A stretch of DNA of 33,125 nt. Origin: JBKBMT01 sp046295655. GTDB taxonomy: Bacteria; Pseudomonadota; Alphaproteobacteria; Rhodobacterales; Rhodobacteraceae. Below, in pieces: positions 15,875-24,417 of the stretch (within the stretch, counting starts at the first letter, position 1; each line of letters opens with the position of its first letter). The stretch lies in the NCBI GenBank assembly GCA_046295655.1, contig JBKBMT010000033.1:1-33125 (forward strand), read 5' to 3'. The notes under the pieces were generated by a model. It was not told where the DNA came from. It made no database searches and saw nothing but the letters and a program-made list of their open reading frames with translations. The position numbers were made by a program, and so were the translations under genes.

Positions 15875-16660
15875 TCACGGGTGCAACGCCCGGAACGCCG
15901 CCAGCGCCTCGGGGGGCACGTCGCGGACATGGACCACGGTCGTGTGGATCGAGAACACCACCGCACCAGTCTCGGGCAGGCGTATCAGACACTGGCGCTC
16001 GCTGCGCAGATAATGCCGCTCGGCAGGTTTCGGGCGCCGGTCGGTTTCCCGACGGGGCTGGAACAGATCGGGTTCGGCATAAAGCAGTGCGTTGGCCCGC
16101 CATAGCCCCCGTCCGGGCCGAAGCGCATCGAACAGCCGTTGCACGCGGGGCGCCAGATCCGCGTCATAGACATCGACCGGCGCATGGATTCCGGTCAGCG
16201 GACGGCCGAGCTTTTCCGACAGGGTCCAGCTGGCCGGAAAGCACAGGATCGCGCCCACCAGCGCGTGCTCGCCCCGCCCGTCCGGCAGGTGCAGGCAGAA
16301 GTCTTCCTGCACGAGCCGGCCGAGCGTCAGCAGCGGCGCGTCCGCATCGAGCGCGACCGCGACCCCGTCCGCCCGCCGCACGACGCCATCGCCGACCGCA
16401 TAACCCGGCAGCAACCGGCAGGTGTCGAGCACCAGTTCCAGCAGTTCCCGCGCCGCCGGCAGCGCCTCGGGCAGCAGCGCGTGAACCGCATCGGGCAGGG
16501 TCGCGATGAGCCGGTCGCGCTCGGCCATCTGGCCCGCATGGGCCTCATCGACCCGCAGCCAGTCCCCGGACGCAAGCGGCTGCATGCCCGGCAGCCGAGC
16601 CGTTGCGGGCTGCATCCAGGGCATTTGCGGCAGGCTGCGTTGCAGGATCGGATCTGTCAT
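15875..16660 (-). CDS. DUF3445 protein, heme-dependent oxidative N-demethylase-like
   Basis: The 261-residue sequence matches the DUF3445 / HODM group, whose studied members use heme and a flavin partner for oxidative N-demethylation of small methylamines. Evidence: PMPWM-type start, RLVQEDFCLHLP, ILCFPASWTLSEKLGRPL, IHAPVDVYDADLAPRVQRLF, LWRANALLYAEPDLFQP, HYLRSERQCLIRLPETGAVV and FSIHTTVVHV are all in the expected order. The start at 16660 is the first Met of the conserved region. The partner subunits that bacterial demethylases use are not adjacent, so it is an orphan here and its substrate is unknown. Confidence 0.85.
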   Translation of the reverse strand: MTDPILQRSLPQMPWMQPATARLPGMQPLASGDWLRVDEAHAGQMAERDRLIATLPDAVHALLPEALPAARELLELVLDTCRLLPGYAVGDGVVRRADGVAVALDADAPLLTLGRLVQEDFCLHLPDGRGEHALVGAILCFPASWTLSEKLGRPLTGIHAPVDVYDADLAPRVQRLFDALRPGRGLWRANALLYAEPDLFQPRRETDRRPKPAERHYLRSERQCLIRLPETGAVVFSIHTTVVHVRDVPPEALAAFRALHP

Positions 16661-17160
16661 GCCGCGTTCCTAGCAGCACGCCCCGGTCCGGGAAAGGCAG
16701 CGAAGGCATGAGTTCCGGCAGACACGATCTGCAGAAGGGCTGCCGGACGACGGTTTCCCGCGATCGATCGTTGCAGGGTCACGCCACGGCCCGGAACGCG
16801 CAAGGGGCGTCCGACGAAGTCCTGCGCTGCCGGGGTGGACCGGGGGCGCCCGGCGGTTCTCGCGCCGCCTCGCATCTGCCGCACGGGGTGCGCATCAGCC
16901 TCCGGGAATCCGCGCGACAAGCGCCGCAACGAGATGGATGCCGCAAGGCGACCGCGCGACAGCGGAAAACCGTCATCGCTGCCGGCTCCTTCCTGTGGTG
17001 AGGCCCTCCTGCCCGCGAACCCGCGGCTGCGGTCGCTGCACACCCGTCTTCAGCAGGTTTCCGCCCGTCGTCGCAACCCACGTCGAGCGGTTACACGGTC
17101 GTCACACACCATCCCTAAACTCCGGCTGTTCGCGGTCGCAAGGTTCAGGGGGGCATCGGC
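16661..17160. other. 500-bp stretch with no supported gene
   Basis: Several frames stay open here on both strands, but none gives a protein-like sequence or a convincing start. There is no tRNA-like fold and no strong hairpin. The last 70 bp, with TTACAC at 17091 and TAAACT at 17116, are AT-richer and may hold the glycosyltransferase promoter, though the 19-bp spacing is too long for a good call. Confidence 0.5.
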
Positions 17161-18042
17161 ATGGGATCCGGGTCGACGGCGAACACGGTTCAGACCTTCT
17201 GGTATGGCGGGCCGCTTTCGGCGTGGGAGATGGCATGTCTTGCCTCCTTTGCACCCTTCGGTCACGATCTTCATGTCTATTCCTACGACCGAACGCTGGT
17301 GTTGCCGCCGGGCGCGATGTGGCGTGATGCCGGCGAGATCCTGCCGGAGTCGGAGGTGTTCTTCTACCGTGACGGCTTCGGCAGGGGCAGCGTCTCGGCC
17401 TTCGCAAACCTGTTTCGGTACGCCCTGCTCAGGGATCGCGGCGGCTGGTGGGTCGATACCGATGTTCTCTGTCTCGGTCGGCTTCCCGCCTCGGGCGAAG
17501 GCGCCGTCGTCGGCATGGAGTCCCCGGGCCGGGTCAACAGCGCGGTCATCTACGCGCCGCCTCGTCACCCGCTTCCGACGATCGCCGCGCGCGAGGCGCT
17601 TGCCCTCGGCAAGGATGTGAGATGGGGCAACGCCGGGCCGCATCTGATGACCCGTCTCTGCCTGGGCGAGGCGGCAGTTGACGGCGTTTCGGTCCTGCCG
17701 GCCACGACCTTCTATCCGATACACTGGCGCGACGTGGTCCCGATGCTGATGCTTCCCTCCCGCGCCAGAGAGGCCGAGGCCGCCTGTCGGAACGCATCTG
17801 CGCTGCATCTCTACAACGAGATCTTCCGCCGGCGCGGGATCACCAAGCAGAAGCTTCCGCCCGAGGGAAGCTGGCTGCGGAGCCTGTTCGAAAGGCATCA
17901 TGCCTCCGGGACGCACATGGCGGCGCACACGGCCCTCGACGTGCGCCGCGCGACCCTTTCGTATTATGCGCGCCGGGCACGGGAGAAGCTTTCGGAGCGC
18001 CTCGCCACACTTGCCCCGACCGCCGCGCGCGCCCGACCCTGA
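17161..18042 (+). CDS. DXD-motif glycosyltransferase (Gly_transf_sug / GT32-like)
   Basis: A sugar transferase of 293 residues. The N-terminus (TVQTFWYGGPLSAWEMACL and HDLHVYSYD) and the core NLFRYALLRDRGGWWVDTDV are typical of the capsular-polysaccharide / alpha-1,4-glycosyltransferase group. Asp99-Thr100-Asp101 form the DXD motif that binds the metal and sugar nucleotide. A later block, WGNAGPHLMTR, fits the C-terminal acceptor side. No signal peptide or membrane helix, so it probably acts on the cytoplasmic face. The ATG at 17161 follows AGGGGGG. It is solitary: no other polysaccharide genes are nearby, so the acceptor is unknown. Solitary GT32-like genes are often mobile, but I see no flanking mobile element. 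Confidence 0.85.
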   Translation: MGSGSTANTVQTFWYGGPLSAWEMACLASFAPFGHDLHVYSYDRTLVLPPGAMWRDAGEILPESEVFFYRDGFGRGSVSAFANLFRYALLRDRGGWWVDTDVLCLGRLPASGEGAVVGMESPGRVNSAVIYAPPRHPLPTIAAREALALGKDVRWGNAGPHLMTRLCLGEAAVDGVSVLPATTFYPIHWRDVVPMLMLPSRAREAEAACRNASALHLYNEIFRRRGITKQKLPPEGSWLRSLFERHHASGTHMAAHTALDVRRATLSYYARRAREKLSERLATLAPTAARARP

Positions 18043-18076
18043 CACCAGCGCCGGCAGCGCAGATCCCGGCCGCCGT

Positions 18077-18109
18077 CGATTTGCCTGTCCGGCGGCGCCG
18101 CGCAAATCG
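18077..18109. terminator. Possible bidirectional terminator between glycosyltransferase and tRNA-Arg
   Basis: An 8-bp inverted repeat CGATTTGC / GCAAATCG with a 17-nt GC-rich loop, 34 nt past the glycosyltransferase stop and downstream of the minus-strand tRNA-Arg. No T-tract. Confidence 0.35.
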
Positions 18110-18231
18110 TCACACCCGGATGCCGAGGAACGGTTCGATCCGACCGGCCACGAACAGCGCGACAGCCGGGCCTTTCATCGTCACCACAAGCCACAGCCGC
18201 CCCAGGCAAGGGTATCGACACGGCCGGCATA

Positions 18232-18308
18232 TGGCGGCCCCGGCAGGACTCGAACCTGCAACCATTCGCTTAGAAGGCGAGTGCTCTATCCGGTTGAGCT
18301 ACGGGGCC
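18232..18308 (-). tRNA. tRNA-Arg (anticodon TCT)
   Basis: A 77-nt cloverleaf on the minus strand: acceptor GGCCCCG/CGGGGCC, D stem GCTC/GAGC, anticodon stem CTCGC/GCGAA with loop CTTCTAA (anticodon TCT, reading AGA/AGG), T arm GCAGG-TTCGAGT-CCTGC, discriminator G and an encoded CCA. The outermost anticodon-stem pair (27-43) is a C.A mismatch; the rest pair well. AGA/AGG are rare codons in such GC-rich genomes. Confidence 0.95.
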
Positions 18309-18350
18309 GACCCCGGCCTTTTGCGGCAGGGCGCGACGGGGCGCAAGGTT

Positions 18351-18812
18351 TCAGTCCAGGCGGAGCGTCATGAAGATGCTGTTGGCATCCTCGACATAGC
18401 CGGTGAACGGGCCGCAACGGGCAAAGCCGGCAGATTCGTAAAGCGCGACCGCGGGCCGGAAGGCCGCCTGCGCCCCGGTCTCGAGGCTGACGCGGCGCAG
18501 TCCCCTGTCACGCGCGACCTGCAACAGATGGTCCAGCAGCAACCTGGACAGACCGCGTCCCCGCGCCTCCTCGACCACATGCATCGACTTTATCTCGCCA
18601 TGACCGGGTTCGATGGTCTTGATCGCGCCCATGCCCAGGATGGTGCCATCCTCCCCGCGCAATGTGAAGAATGCCGTCTCGCGCCCGGCAAGGCCCTCGG
18701 CCGGCAGGGCATGGATGCTTTCGGGCGGCGTGACCTGGCGCATCAGGGCCAGATGGCGGGCGATCACGTGACCGACCTCGCGCCGCATCGGATCGTCGGG
18801 GCGGATTTCCAT
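18351..18812 (-). CDS. GNAT family N-acetyltransferase
   Basis: Acetyl-CoA-dependent acetyltransferase, 153 residues, single GNAT domain. Strand 4 to helix 3 reads GEIKSMHVVEEARGRGLSRLLLDHLL, with RGRGLS as the pyrophosphate-binding Q/RxxGxG/A motif. The C-terminal part ALYESAGFARCGPF and NSIFMTLRL is typical. The start MEIRPDDPMRREV at 18812 is chosen because this subgroup begins there. The open frame continues upstream with a Cys-rich stretch that I consider non-coding. Its substrate is unknown. The tRNA-Arg gene lies 42 bp downstream on the same strand. Confidence 0.88.
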   Translation of the reverse strand: MEIRPDDPMRREVGHVIARHLALMRQVTPPESIHALPAEGLAGRETAFFTLRGEDGTILGMGAIKTIEPGHGEIKSMHVVEEARGRGLSRLLLDHLLQVARDRGLRRVSLETGAQAAFRPAVALYESAGFARCGPFTGYVEDANSIFMTLRLD

Positions 18813-19030
18813 GCCGGACCTCTGTGCCGAATCTTCGGCCTTCTTCTGCCGCCCGGTCAGCCACCGGCGCAAGCCTCGGTCGATCAGCGGCGCAGGCCGT
18901 CGCGCGAATGGGCAACCGTCGCACAGGTCGCAGGAACGTCGCACCGATTTCGGGCACCGGCCAGAGGTTCGCCTTGCGCAAGACCGGTCGGCAGACGCAT
19001 GATCCGGGCTCCGGCCTGTGCAGAGCCCCG

Positions 19031-20692
19031 ATGTCCGACAGCCCCGCGCCGATCCTGCGCCGTTTCGTGACCGTCGCCGGGCGCCAGACCCACCTGCGCC
19101 AGACGGGAAGCGGCCCGGCCGTGCTGGTCCTGCACCAGACGCCGCAGTCCTCGGCGACGATGGAGCCCATGCTGCGGCTTCTGCCGGGTGTCACCGCCAT
19201 TGCGCCGGACAGCCCCGGGTTCGGGCTGTCTGACCCGCTGCCGGGACGCAGATGGGACATGGCGCGGCTTGCCGACTGGCTGTCCGGGCTGATGGACGCC
19301 CTGGGGATCGCCCGCGCCGGACTGATCGGACAGCACACCGGCGCCGCAATCGCCGCCGACTTCGCCCGCCGCCACCCGGGGCGCGCAACGAGCCTTGCGG
19401 CAGATGGGCTGCCGGCCTTCACCGCGGCCGAGCGCGCAACGATCCTACCGCATCAGTTGCCGCGCTTCCGCCCCGCGACCGATGGTGCGCATCTGGTCTG
19501 CGCCTGGTCGCGGTTCCGCGACGGCTGGATGTTCTTTCCCCGGTCGGACCATCGGCTGGCCCGCCGCCGCGCGCTTGATCTGCCGCCGCCGGAGCTGATC
19601 CAGACCTGGCAACTGATGGAACTGCTGCGATCGGGGGAAAGCTATCGCGCCGTCTATCCGGGCGTGTTCGCCTGGGACGGCGCGGCGGCACTGCGCGGGC
19701 TCAGCTGTCCGGCGCTGATCGGAGCCGATGCCGGCGACCAGCTGTTCGATCATCTCGACCGGCTGCCCGACGGCCTGCCCGGCGTCACGTTTCTGCGCAC
19801 GGCGGTCGGAGACCGGGCGGGGTTGTGGCGCCGCCTGGCCGACTTCACCCTGTCCCATGCCGGCGCGGCAACGCCGCCCGCCCCGTCCCGCACCGGGGCC
19901 GCCTCGGGTCCGCGCGCATACGTCCGGCTGACCGGCGACCGCCACGTCCTGATCCATCGGCGCGAGGGTCCCGCCGCACCGGTCGTCCTTCTGCACGGGG
20001 CGGGTTCGGCCGGCGAGGTGGAACTGGCGCGGAGTCCGCCCTTACGCGCCTGCCTCGCTCTCGACCTGCCGGGCCACGGCAACAGCGATCCGCCTGCCCG
20101 CAGCAGTTTCGACCCGGCGGCCCTCGCACGCGACGTCGGCGCGGTGCTGGATGCACTCGGGCTCGACCGCGTCTCGCTGCGCGGGCGCGGGCTGGGCGCA
20201 GCGGTCGGGGTCGAGCTGGCCCGGGCCCGGCCTGACCGGATCGGCCGGCTGCGGGTCGGGGAACTGGCCCTGCTGTCGGAGACCGAGGCCGAGACCTGGA
20301 CCTCGCGGCTGATCCCCGACCTCGCGCCCTGCCCCTACGGCACGCATCTGGTGCGGCTGTGGCACGCCCTGCGGGACGACCAGATGTTCTGGCCCCGGTT
20401 CGATACCCGGGCCGCTGCCGCCCGCCGGATCGAACCGATGCTCGACGCCGACCATCTGGCGCGGCGCTTCTTCGCCGCGCTGCGCTGCGCCGACCTGCAT
20501 GCCGCCCATGCCGCCTGGCTTCGCTGGGATGTGCGGAGCCGCATGGCCGGGCTGAACCCTCCGCCCGAAATCGCTGCGGTGCCCGGCGACGGCTGGGCGC
20601 GGGACGCTGCGGCCCTGGCAGCGCTGGCCGGCGGCCGGGTGGTGTCCGCCGCATCGGACGGCGACGGGCTGGACCTGCCCGACGCGCCCTGA
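19031..20692 (+). CDS. Tandem double alpha/beta-hydrolase-fold protein, both nucleophiles altered
   Basis: A 553-residue protein made of two related alpha/beta-hydrolase domains, about 8-275 and 296-545. Domain 1 has VLVLHQTPQS (oxyanion side), APDSPGFGLSDP, and an elbow G100-Q-H-T-G104 with His at the nucleophile position. Domain 2 has VVLLHGAGSA, LDLPGHGNSDPP, and an elbow G385-R-G-L-G389 with Gly there. The cap regions are clearly homologous: DGAHLVCAWSRFRDGWMFF at 151-169 parallels YGTHLVRLWHALRDDQMFW at 436-454. No obvious catalytic Asp/His pair follows in domain 2. It may be a binding or scaffold pseudoenzyme, or domain 1 may work by another mechanism. The start at 19031 has only a weak ribosome-binding site. 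Its stop is 5 bp from the convergent ABC transporter stop. Confidence 0.82.
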   Translation: MSDSPAPILRRFVTVAGRQTHLRQTGSGPAVLVLHQTPQSSATMEPMLRLLPGVTAIAPDSPGFGLSDPLPGRRWDMARLADWLSGLMDALGIARAGLIGQHTGAAIAADFARRHPGRATSLAADGLPAFTAAERATILPHQLPRFRPATDGAHLVCAWSRFRDGWMFFPRSDHRLARRRALDLPPPELIQTWQLMELLRSGESYRAVYPGVFAWDGAAALRGLSCPALIGADAGDQLFDHLDRLPDGLPGVTFLRTAVGDRAGLWRRLADFTLSHAGAATPPAPSRTGAASGPRAYVRLTGDRHVLIHRREGPAAPVVLLHGAGSAGEVELARSPPLRACLALDLPGHGNSDPPARSSFDPAALARDVGAVLDALGLDRVSLRGRGLGAAVGVELARARPDRIGRLRVGELALLSETEAETWTSRLIPDLAPCPYGTHLVRLWHALRDDQMFWPRFDTRAAAARRIEPMLDADHLARRFFAALRCADLHAAHAAWLRWDVRSRMAGLNPPPEIAAVPGDGWARDAAALAALAGGRVVSAASDGDGLDLPDAP

Positions 20693-20697
20693 CCGCG

Positions 20698-21630
20698 TCA
20701 GGCGCGCGGGGCCAGATGGCATGCCGCCCGGTGGTCGGGCCCGACAGCGGCAAGCCCGGGTTCGGTATCGCAGATCTCCTGCACGAGCGGGCATCGGTGC
20801 CGGAACCGGCAGGCGCCCGGCCGCTCGGCCCCCGGAGGCACCGCCCGGGGCAGATCCGCCAGCCGGTCAGCGCCGGGGATCGCCGCGATCAGGGCGCGGG
20901 TATAGGGATGCGCCGGCGCGGTCCAGACCGCATCCGAGGCTCCTTCCTCGACGATCCGGCCGCGATACATGACCGCGATGCGGTCGGCGACATAGCGGAT
21001 CACCGACAGGTCGTGGCTGATGAACAGATAGGCCAGCCCCAGGTCGCGCTGCAGGTCGGACAGCAGGTTGAGCACCTGCGCCTGGATCGAGACGTCAAGC
21101 GCCGACACCGGTTCGTCGCAGACGAGGATCCGCGGGTCGAGCGCCAGCGCCCGGGCGATCGCGACGCGCTGGCGCTGCCCGCCGGACAGTTCGTGCGGAT
21201 ATCTGCGCCCCTGCGCCTCGGTCAGGCCCACCCGATCCAGCAGGGCCGATACCTTGCGGTCCACGTCGGGCATCCGGTGCACCACAAGCGGCTCGCCCAC
21301 GATCTGCGCGACCGACAACCTTGGATTGAGCGAGCCGAACGGATCCTGGAACACCATCTGCACCCGACGCGCCCTTGCGCGGCGGTCGGCCAGCCGCGCC
21401 ACCGGCCAGTCGCGGCCGTCGATGCGGACCGCCCCTGCCGAGGGGGCCATGAGGCCGGCCACCGCCCGCGCCAGCGTGGACTTTCCGCAACCCGATTCGC
21501 CCACCAGCCCGAGCGTCCGCCCCGGTGGGATGGACAGGGTGACACCATCGACCGCGCGCAGCGCATCGGCGCCGCTGCCGTGGATGCAGACCAGATCGAC
21601 GAGTTCCAGGACCGGGGCGGGATCAGCCAT
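20698..21630 (-). CDS. Oligopeptide/dipeptide ABC transporter ATP-binding protein (OppF type)
   Basis: Second ATPase of a peptide-type (PepT family) importer, 310 residues. Walker A GESGCGKST, Q-loop region MVFQDPFGSLNPRL, signature LSGGQRQRVAIARA, Walker B ILVCDEPVSALD and H-loop FISHDLSVIRYVAD are all intact. The C-terminal oligopeptide-transporter extension HPYTRALIAAIPGAD leads to ACRFRHRCPL with its Cys cluster (CRFRHRC...C). The start at 21630 overlaps the upstream ATPase by 8 bp. Last gene of the operon. Confidence 0.95.
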   Translation of the reverse strand: MADPAPVLELVDLVCIHGSGADALRAVDGVTLSIPPGRTLGLVGESGCGKSTLARAVAGLMAPSAGAVRIDGRDWPVARLADRRARARRVQMVFQDPFGSLNPRLSVAQIVGEPLVVHRMPDVDRKVSALLDRVGLTEAQGRRYPHELSGGQRQRVAIARALALDPRILVCDEPVSALDVSIQAQVLNLLSDLQRDLGLAYLFISHDLSVIRYVADRIAVMYRGRIVEEGASDAVWTAPAHPYTRALIAAIPGADRLADLPRAVPPGAERPGACRFRHRCPLVQEICDTEPGLAAVGPDHRAACHLAPRA

Positions 21631-22582
21631 CGAGCACGCAGGCACGGCCATGCCCTGCCCCCCCTTCGCGCCAGGCCGGCGGTGCCGGCAGGCAATCGGG
21701 TCCGCTGTGCGGGCAGCGCGGGGCGAAGGCGCAGCCCTGCGGCATCTCAGCGGGGGCCGGCACGCTTCCCGGGATCTCGACCAGCCGGCGTGTGCGACCG
21801 GCGGCTGCATCGGGCCGCGCGGCCATCAGCAGCCGGGTATAGGGATGCAGGGGGGCGGCCAGAACTTCGGCCACCCGTCCCTCCTCGATCTTGCGCCCCG
21901 CATACATGACGGCGACGCGGTCCGCCATCGCCTGCACGACCCCCAGATCGTGGGTTATCAGCATCAGCGCCACGCCCCGGTCCCGGCGCAGATCGTCCAG
22001 AAGTTGAAGGATCTCGGCCTGGATCGTCACGTCGAGCGCCGTGGTCGGTTCGTCCGCAACAATCAGATCCGGCCCGCAGGCCAGCGCCGAGGCAATCATC
22101 ACCCGCTGCCGCTGCCCGCCGGACAACTGGTGCGGAAAGGCATCGACCCGCACGGCCGGATCGGGCAGGCGCACCCGCGCCAGCATCTCCACCGCCCGCG
22201 CCCGCGCGGCCTTCCACGACACCCCCTCGTGCCGGCGGACCACTTCGGCGATCTGTTCGCCAACGGTCGGGACCGGATTGAGCGAGGTCATCGGCTCCTG
22301 GAAGATCATCGCGATCCGCCGCCCGCGAAACGCGCGGAGGCGCCGCGCCGAAAGCCCGGTCAGATCGGTGCCGTCAAGCGCGATCTGCCCTTCGCGCACC
22401 GAGATCCCGTCCGGCAGCAGACCCATCACGGCCAGCGCCGTCATCGACTTGCCACAGCCGGATCCGCCCACCACGGCCAGAACCTCGCCCCGCCCGATGG
22501 CAAGATCCAGCCCCCGAACCAGCGCCGGGCCTCCGGCGACGCCCACGGTGAGCCCCCTTATGGACAGCAGCGGCCCGCTCAT
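21623..22582 (-). CDS. Oligopeptide/dipeptide ABC transporter ATP-binding protein (OppD type)
   Basis: First ATPase of the peptide-type importer, 319 residues. Walker A GGSGCGKSMT, MIFQEPMTSLNPV, signature LSGGQRQRVMIASA, Walker B LIVADEPTTALDVT and H-loop LITHDLGVVQAMAD are intact. The C-terminal extension HPYTRLLMAARPD leads to CAFAPRCPHSGPDC, the Cys motif that in this family can bind an iron-sulfur cluster. Its start overlaps the permease stop by 4 bp (ATGA) and its stop overlaps the next ATPase, so the set is coupled. Confidence 0.95.
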   Translation of the reverse strand: MSGPLLSIRGLTVGVAGGPALVRGLDLAIGRGEVLAVVGGSGCGKSMTALAVMGLLPDGISVREGQIALDGTDLTGLSARRLRAFRGRRIAMIFQEPMTSLNPVPTVGEQIAEVVRRHEGVSWKAARARAVEMLARVRLPDPAVRVDAFPHQLSGGQRQRVMIASALACGPDLIVADEPTTALDVTIQAEILQLLDDLRRDRGVALMLITHDLGVVQAMADRVAVMYAGRKIEEGRVAEVLAAPLHPYTRLLMAARPDAAAGRTRRLVEIPGSVPAPAEMPQGCAFAPRCPHSGPDCLPAPPAWREGGAGHGRACVLDG

Positions 22583-23415
22583 GTGCGCCTGTGCAGCCGG
22601 GTGTTCAGCGCATCGTTCAGCCCGTCGCCCAGAAGGTTCAGCGCAAGGACCGTCAGCACCACCGCGAGGCCCGGAATCGCCACCAGATACCAGGCGGTGC
22701 GAAAATCCGACCGGCCCATGCCGATCATCGTGCCCCAGGATATGACGTTCGGATCACCGAGGCCGAGAAAGCTGAGACCGGCTTCGGTCAGGATTGCGGT
22801 CGCGGTCAGGATCGAGGCGGTGACGACGACCGGCGCGATCGCGTTCGGCAGGATCTGGCCCAGGATGATCCGGCCGTCGCCCATGCCGATCATCCGGCAT
22901 GAGGCGACGAAATCCGCCTCGCGCAGCCGCAGGAACTCGGCCCGAACCAGCCGCGCGATGGCCGGCCACGATATGGCGGCGATGGCGAGGATGATGGTCG
23001 CGACCGAGGGGTTGACGATGACAACGATAACGATCGCCAGAAGGAAGGGCGGAATGGTCTGGAAGGCATCGGTCAGCCGCATCAGCGCATCGTCGGTCCA
23101 GCCGCCGAAGTACCCCGCCACCGCCCCGACCGTCACCCCGACCACCAGCGCCGCGGCGGTGGCGGCCAGCCCTATCAGCAGCGAGATCCGGGCACCGTGG
23201 AAGATGCCCGCGGCGATGTCGCGCCCCAGCGCATCGGTGCCCAGCGGCGCACCCGCGATCTCGCCCGGCCAGGCGAAGGGCCGACCGACCATCGCCCAGG
23301 GACCCGCCGGATATAGGATCGGCGCCGCGACCGACATCAGCGCCACCGCCAGCAGGATCGCCATTCCGATCACCGCCGAGGGAGAGGCCAGCAAACGGCG
23401 CCAGAGGATCCGCAC
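22579..23415 (-). CDS. Oligopeptide/dipeptide ABC transporter permease (OppC type)
   Basis: Inner-membrane permease, 278 residues, about six helices. The N-terminal helix (AVIGMAILLAVALMSVAAPI) is followed by the periplasmic segment with HPLGTDALGRDI-like APLGTDALGRDIAAGIFHGAR, the hallmark of OppC/DppC. The EAA loop lies at FVASCRMIGMGDGRIILGQI, then LTEAGLSFLGLGDP and SWGTMI. The gap to the upstream permease is 3 bp. Start at 23415. Confidence 0.94.
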   Translation of the reverse strand: MRILWRRLLASPSAVIGMAILLAVALMSVAAPILYPAGPWAMVGRPFAWPGEIAGAPLGTDALGRDIAAGIFHGARISLLIGLAATAAALVVGVTVGAVAGYFGGWTDDALMRLTDAFQTIPPFLLAIVIVVIVNPSVATIILAIAAISWPAIARLVRAEFLRLREADFVASCRMIGMGDGRIILGQILPNAIAPVVVTASILTATAILTEAGLSFLGLGDPNVISWGTMIGMGRSDFRTAWYLVAIPGLAVVLTVLALNLLGDGLNDALNTRLHRRT

Positions 23416-23418
23416 GGG

Positions 23419-24417
23419 CTATCTCAGCACGATTCGCGGGTCGAGCCGCGTGTAGATCAGATCGACCAGCAGGTTGATTGCGAGGACCAGGACCGACGAC
23501 AGGAACAGGATGCCGAGGACCAGCGGAATGTCGCGGCGGAACACCGCCTCGAAGGCGAGCCGCCCGATGCCGGGCCAGCCGAACACCGTTTCGACCAGCA
23601 CCGCGCCGCCCAGCAGCGAACCGACCTGAAGTCCCAGCATCGTGATCATGGGCAGAAGCGCGTTGCGCGCCGCGTGGCGCAGCAGCACCCGCGCCGGCGA
23701 CAGCCCCTTGGCCCAGGCGGTGCGCACGTAGTCCTGGTTCAGGATCTCCAGCATCGTCGCGCGCATCAGCCGCGTGTAGATCGCCACGTAGAACAGTGCC
23801 AGCGATACCGCCGGCATGATCAGATGCCGCGCGACATCGACGGTGAAGCTCCACCATGTGTGCTGCACCCAGGTCACATACATCCCGCTCATCGGCAGGA
23901 CGCGCAGCCAGACGGTGAAGATCAGGATCAGCACGATCCCGACCAGAAACACCGGCGTTGCATAGAATAGCAGCGCCGCGATGGTCACCGCCACATCCGG
24001 CCAGCGGCCGCGAAAGGCCGCCGCGACGATGCCGAGCGCCGCACCGGCGACGAACGCAAGGCCGATGGCGGTGAACATCAGCAGCAGCGTTGCCGGCAGG
24101 CGTTCGACGATCAGCGTGAGGACCGGCACGTTGAACGCATGGCTCATGCCGAAGTCCAGCGCCAGCAGACGCCCGACGTAGATCAGGAACTGCACCGGCA
24201 GCGGCCGGTCGAGCCCGAGGTCGCGGCGCAACTGCTCGATGAAGGCGGGATCGGCCGACTGCACCTCGCCCGCGATCACGTCGGCGATGTCGCCGGGGGC
24301 AAGGTGCAGAAGCGCGAACTGCAGCAGCAGCACGATCCCCAGCACCACCACCGCCTGCCCCAGACGGCGCAGCAGGTACCGGCCGTGCCGGGCCGTGGTG
24401 CCGGGGCCCCCGCTCAC
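23419..24417 (-). CDS. Oligopeptide/dipeptide ABC transporter permease (OppB type)
   Basis: Inner-membrane permease, 332 residues, with OppB hallmarks: YLLRRLGQAVVVLGIVLLLQ at the N-terminus, HLAPGDIAD, LGLDRPLPVQFL, FGMSH, ATPVFLVGIVLILIF, the EAA loop YVRTAWAKGLSPARVLLRHA, RNALLPMITMLGLQ, and VFGWPGIGRLAFEAV. It starts at GTG 24417, which overlaps the stop of the substrate-binding-protein remnant as GTGA; the frame is open upstream, but only as a shadow of that remnant. It appears functional even though its binding protein is broken. Confidence 0.92.
   Translation of the reverse strand: MSGGPGTTARHGRYLLRRLGQAVVVLGIVLLLQFALLHLAPGDIADVIAGEVQSADPAFIEQLRRDLGLDRPLPVQFLIYVGRLLALDFGMSHAFNVPVLTLIVERLPATLLLMFTAIGLAFVAGAALGIVAAAFRGRWPDVAVTIAALLFYATPVFLVGIVLILIFTVWLRVLPMSGMYVTWVQHTWWSFTVDVARHLIMPAVSLALFYVAIYTRLMRATMLEILNQDYVRTAWAKGLSPARVLLRHAARNALLPMITMLGLQVGSLLGGAVLVETVFGWPGIGRLAFEAVFRRDIPLVLGILFLSSVLVLAINLLVDLIYTRLDPRIVLR

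Noticed and set aside
16603..17043. Small open frames in the 500-bp gap before the glycosyltransferase
   Set aside because: No ribosome-binding site, no domain pattern, and competing frames on both strands look equally random.
18232..18308. tRNA-Arg as an integration site for a mobile element
   Set aside because: No duplicated tRNA 3' end, integrase or phage/plasmid genes are visible nearby.
18813..18944. Cys-rich N-terminal extension of the GNAT gene (CDLCDGC)
   Set aside because: The conserved GNAT subgroup begins at MEIRPDD, and the extension has no start context or support; it overlaps the divergent intergenic region.
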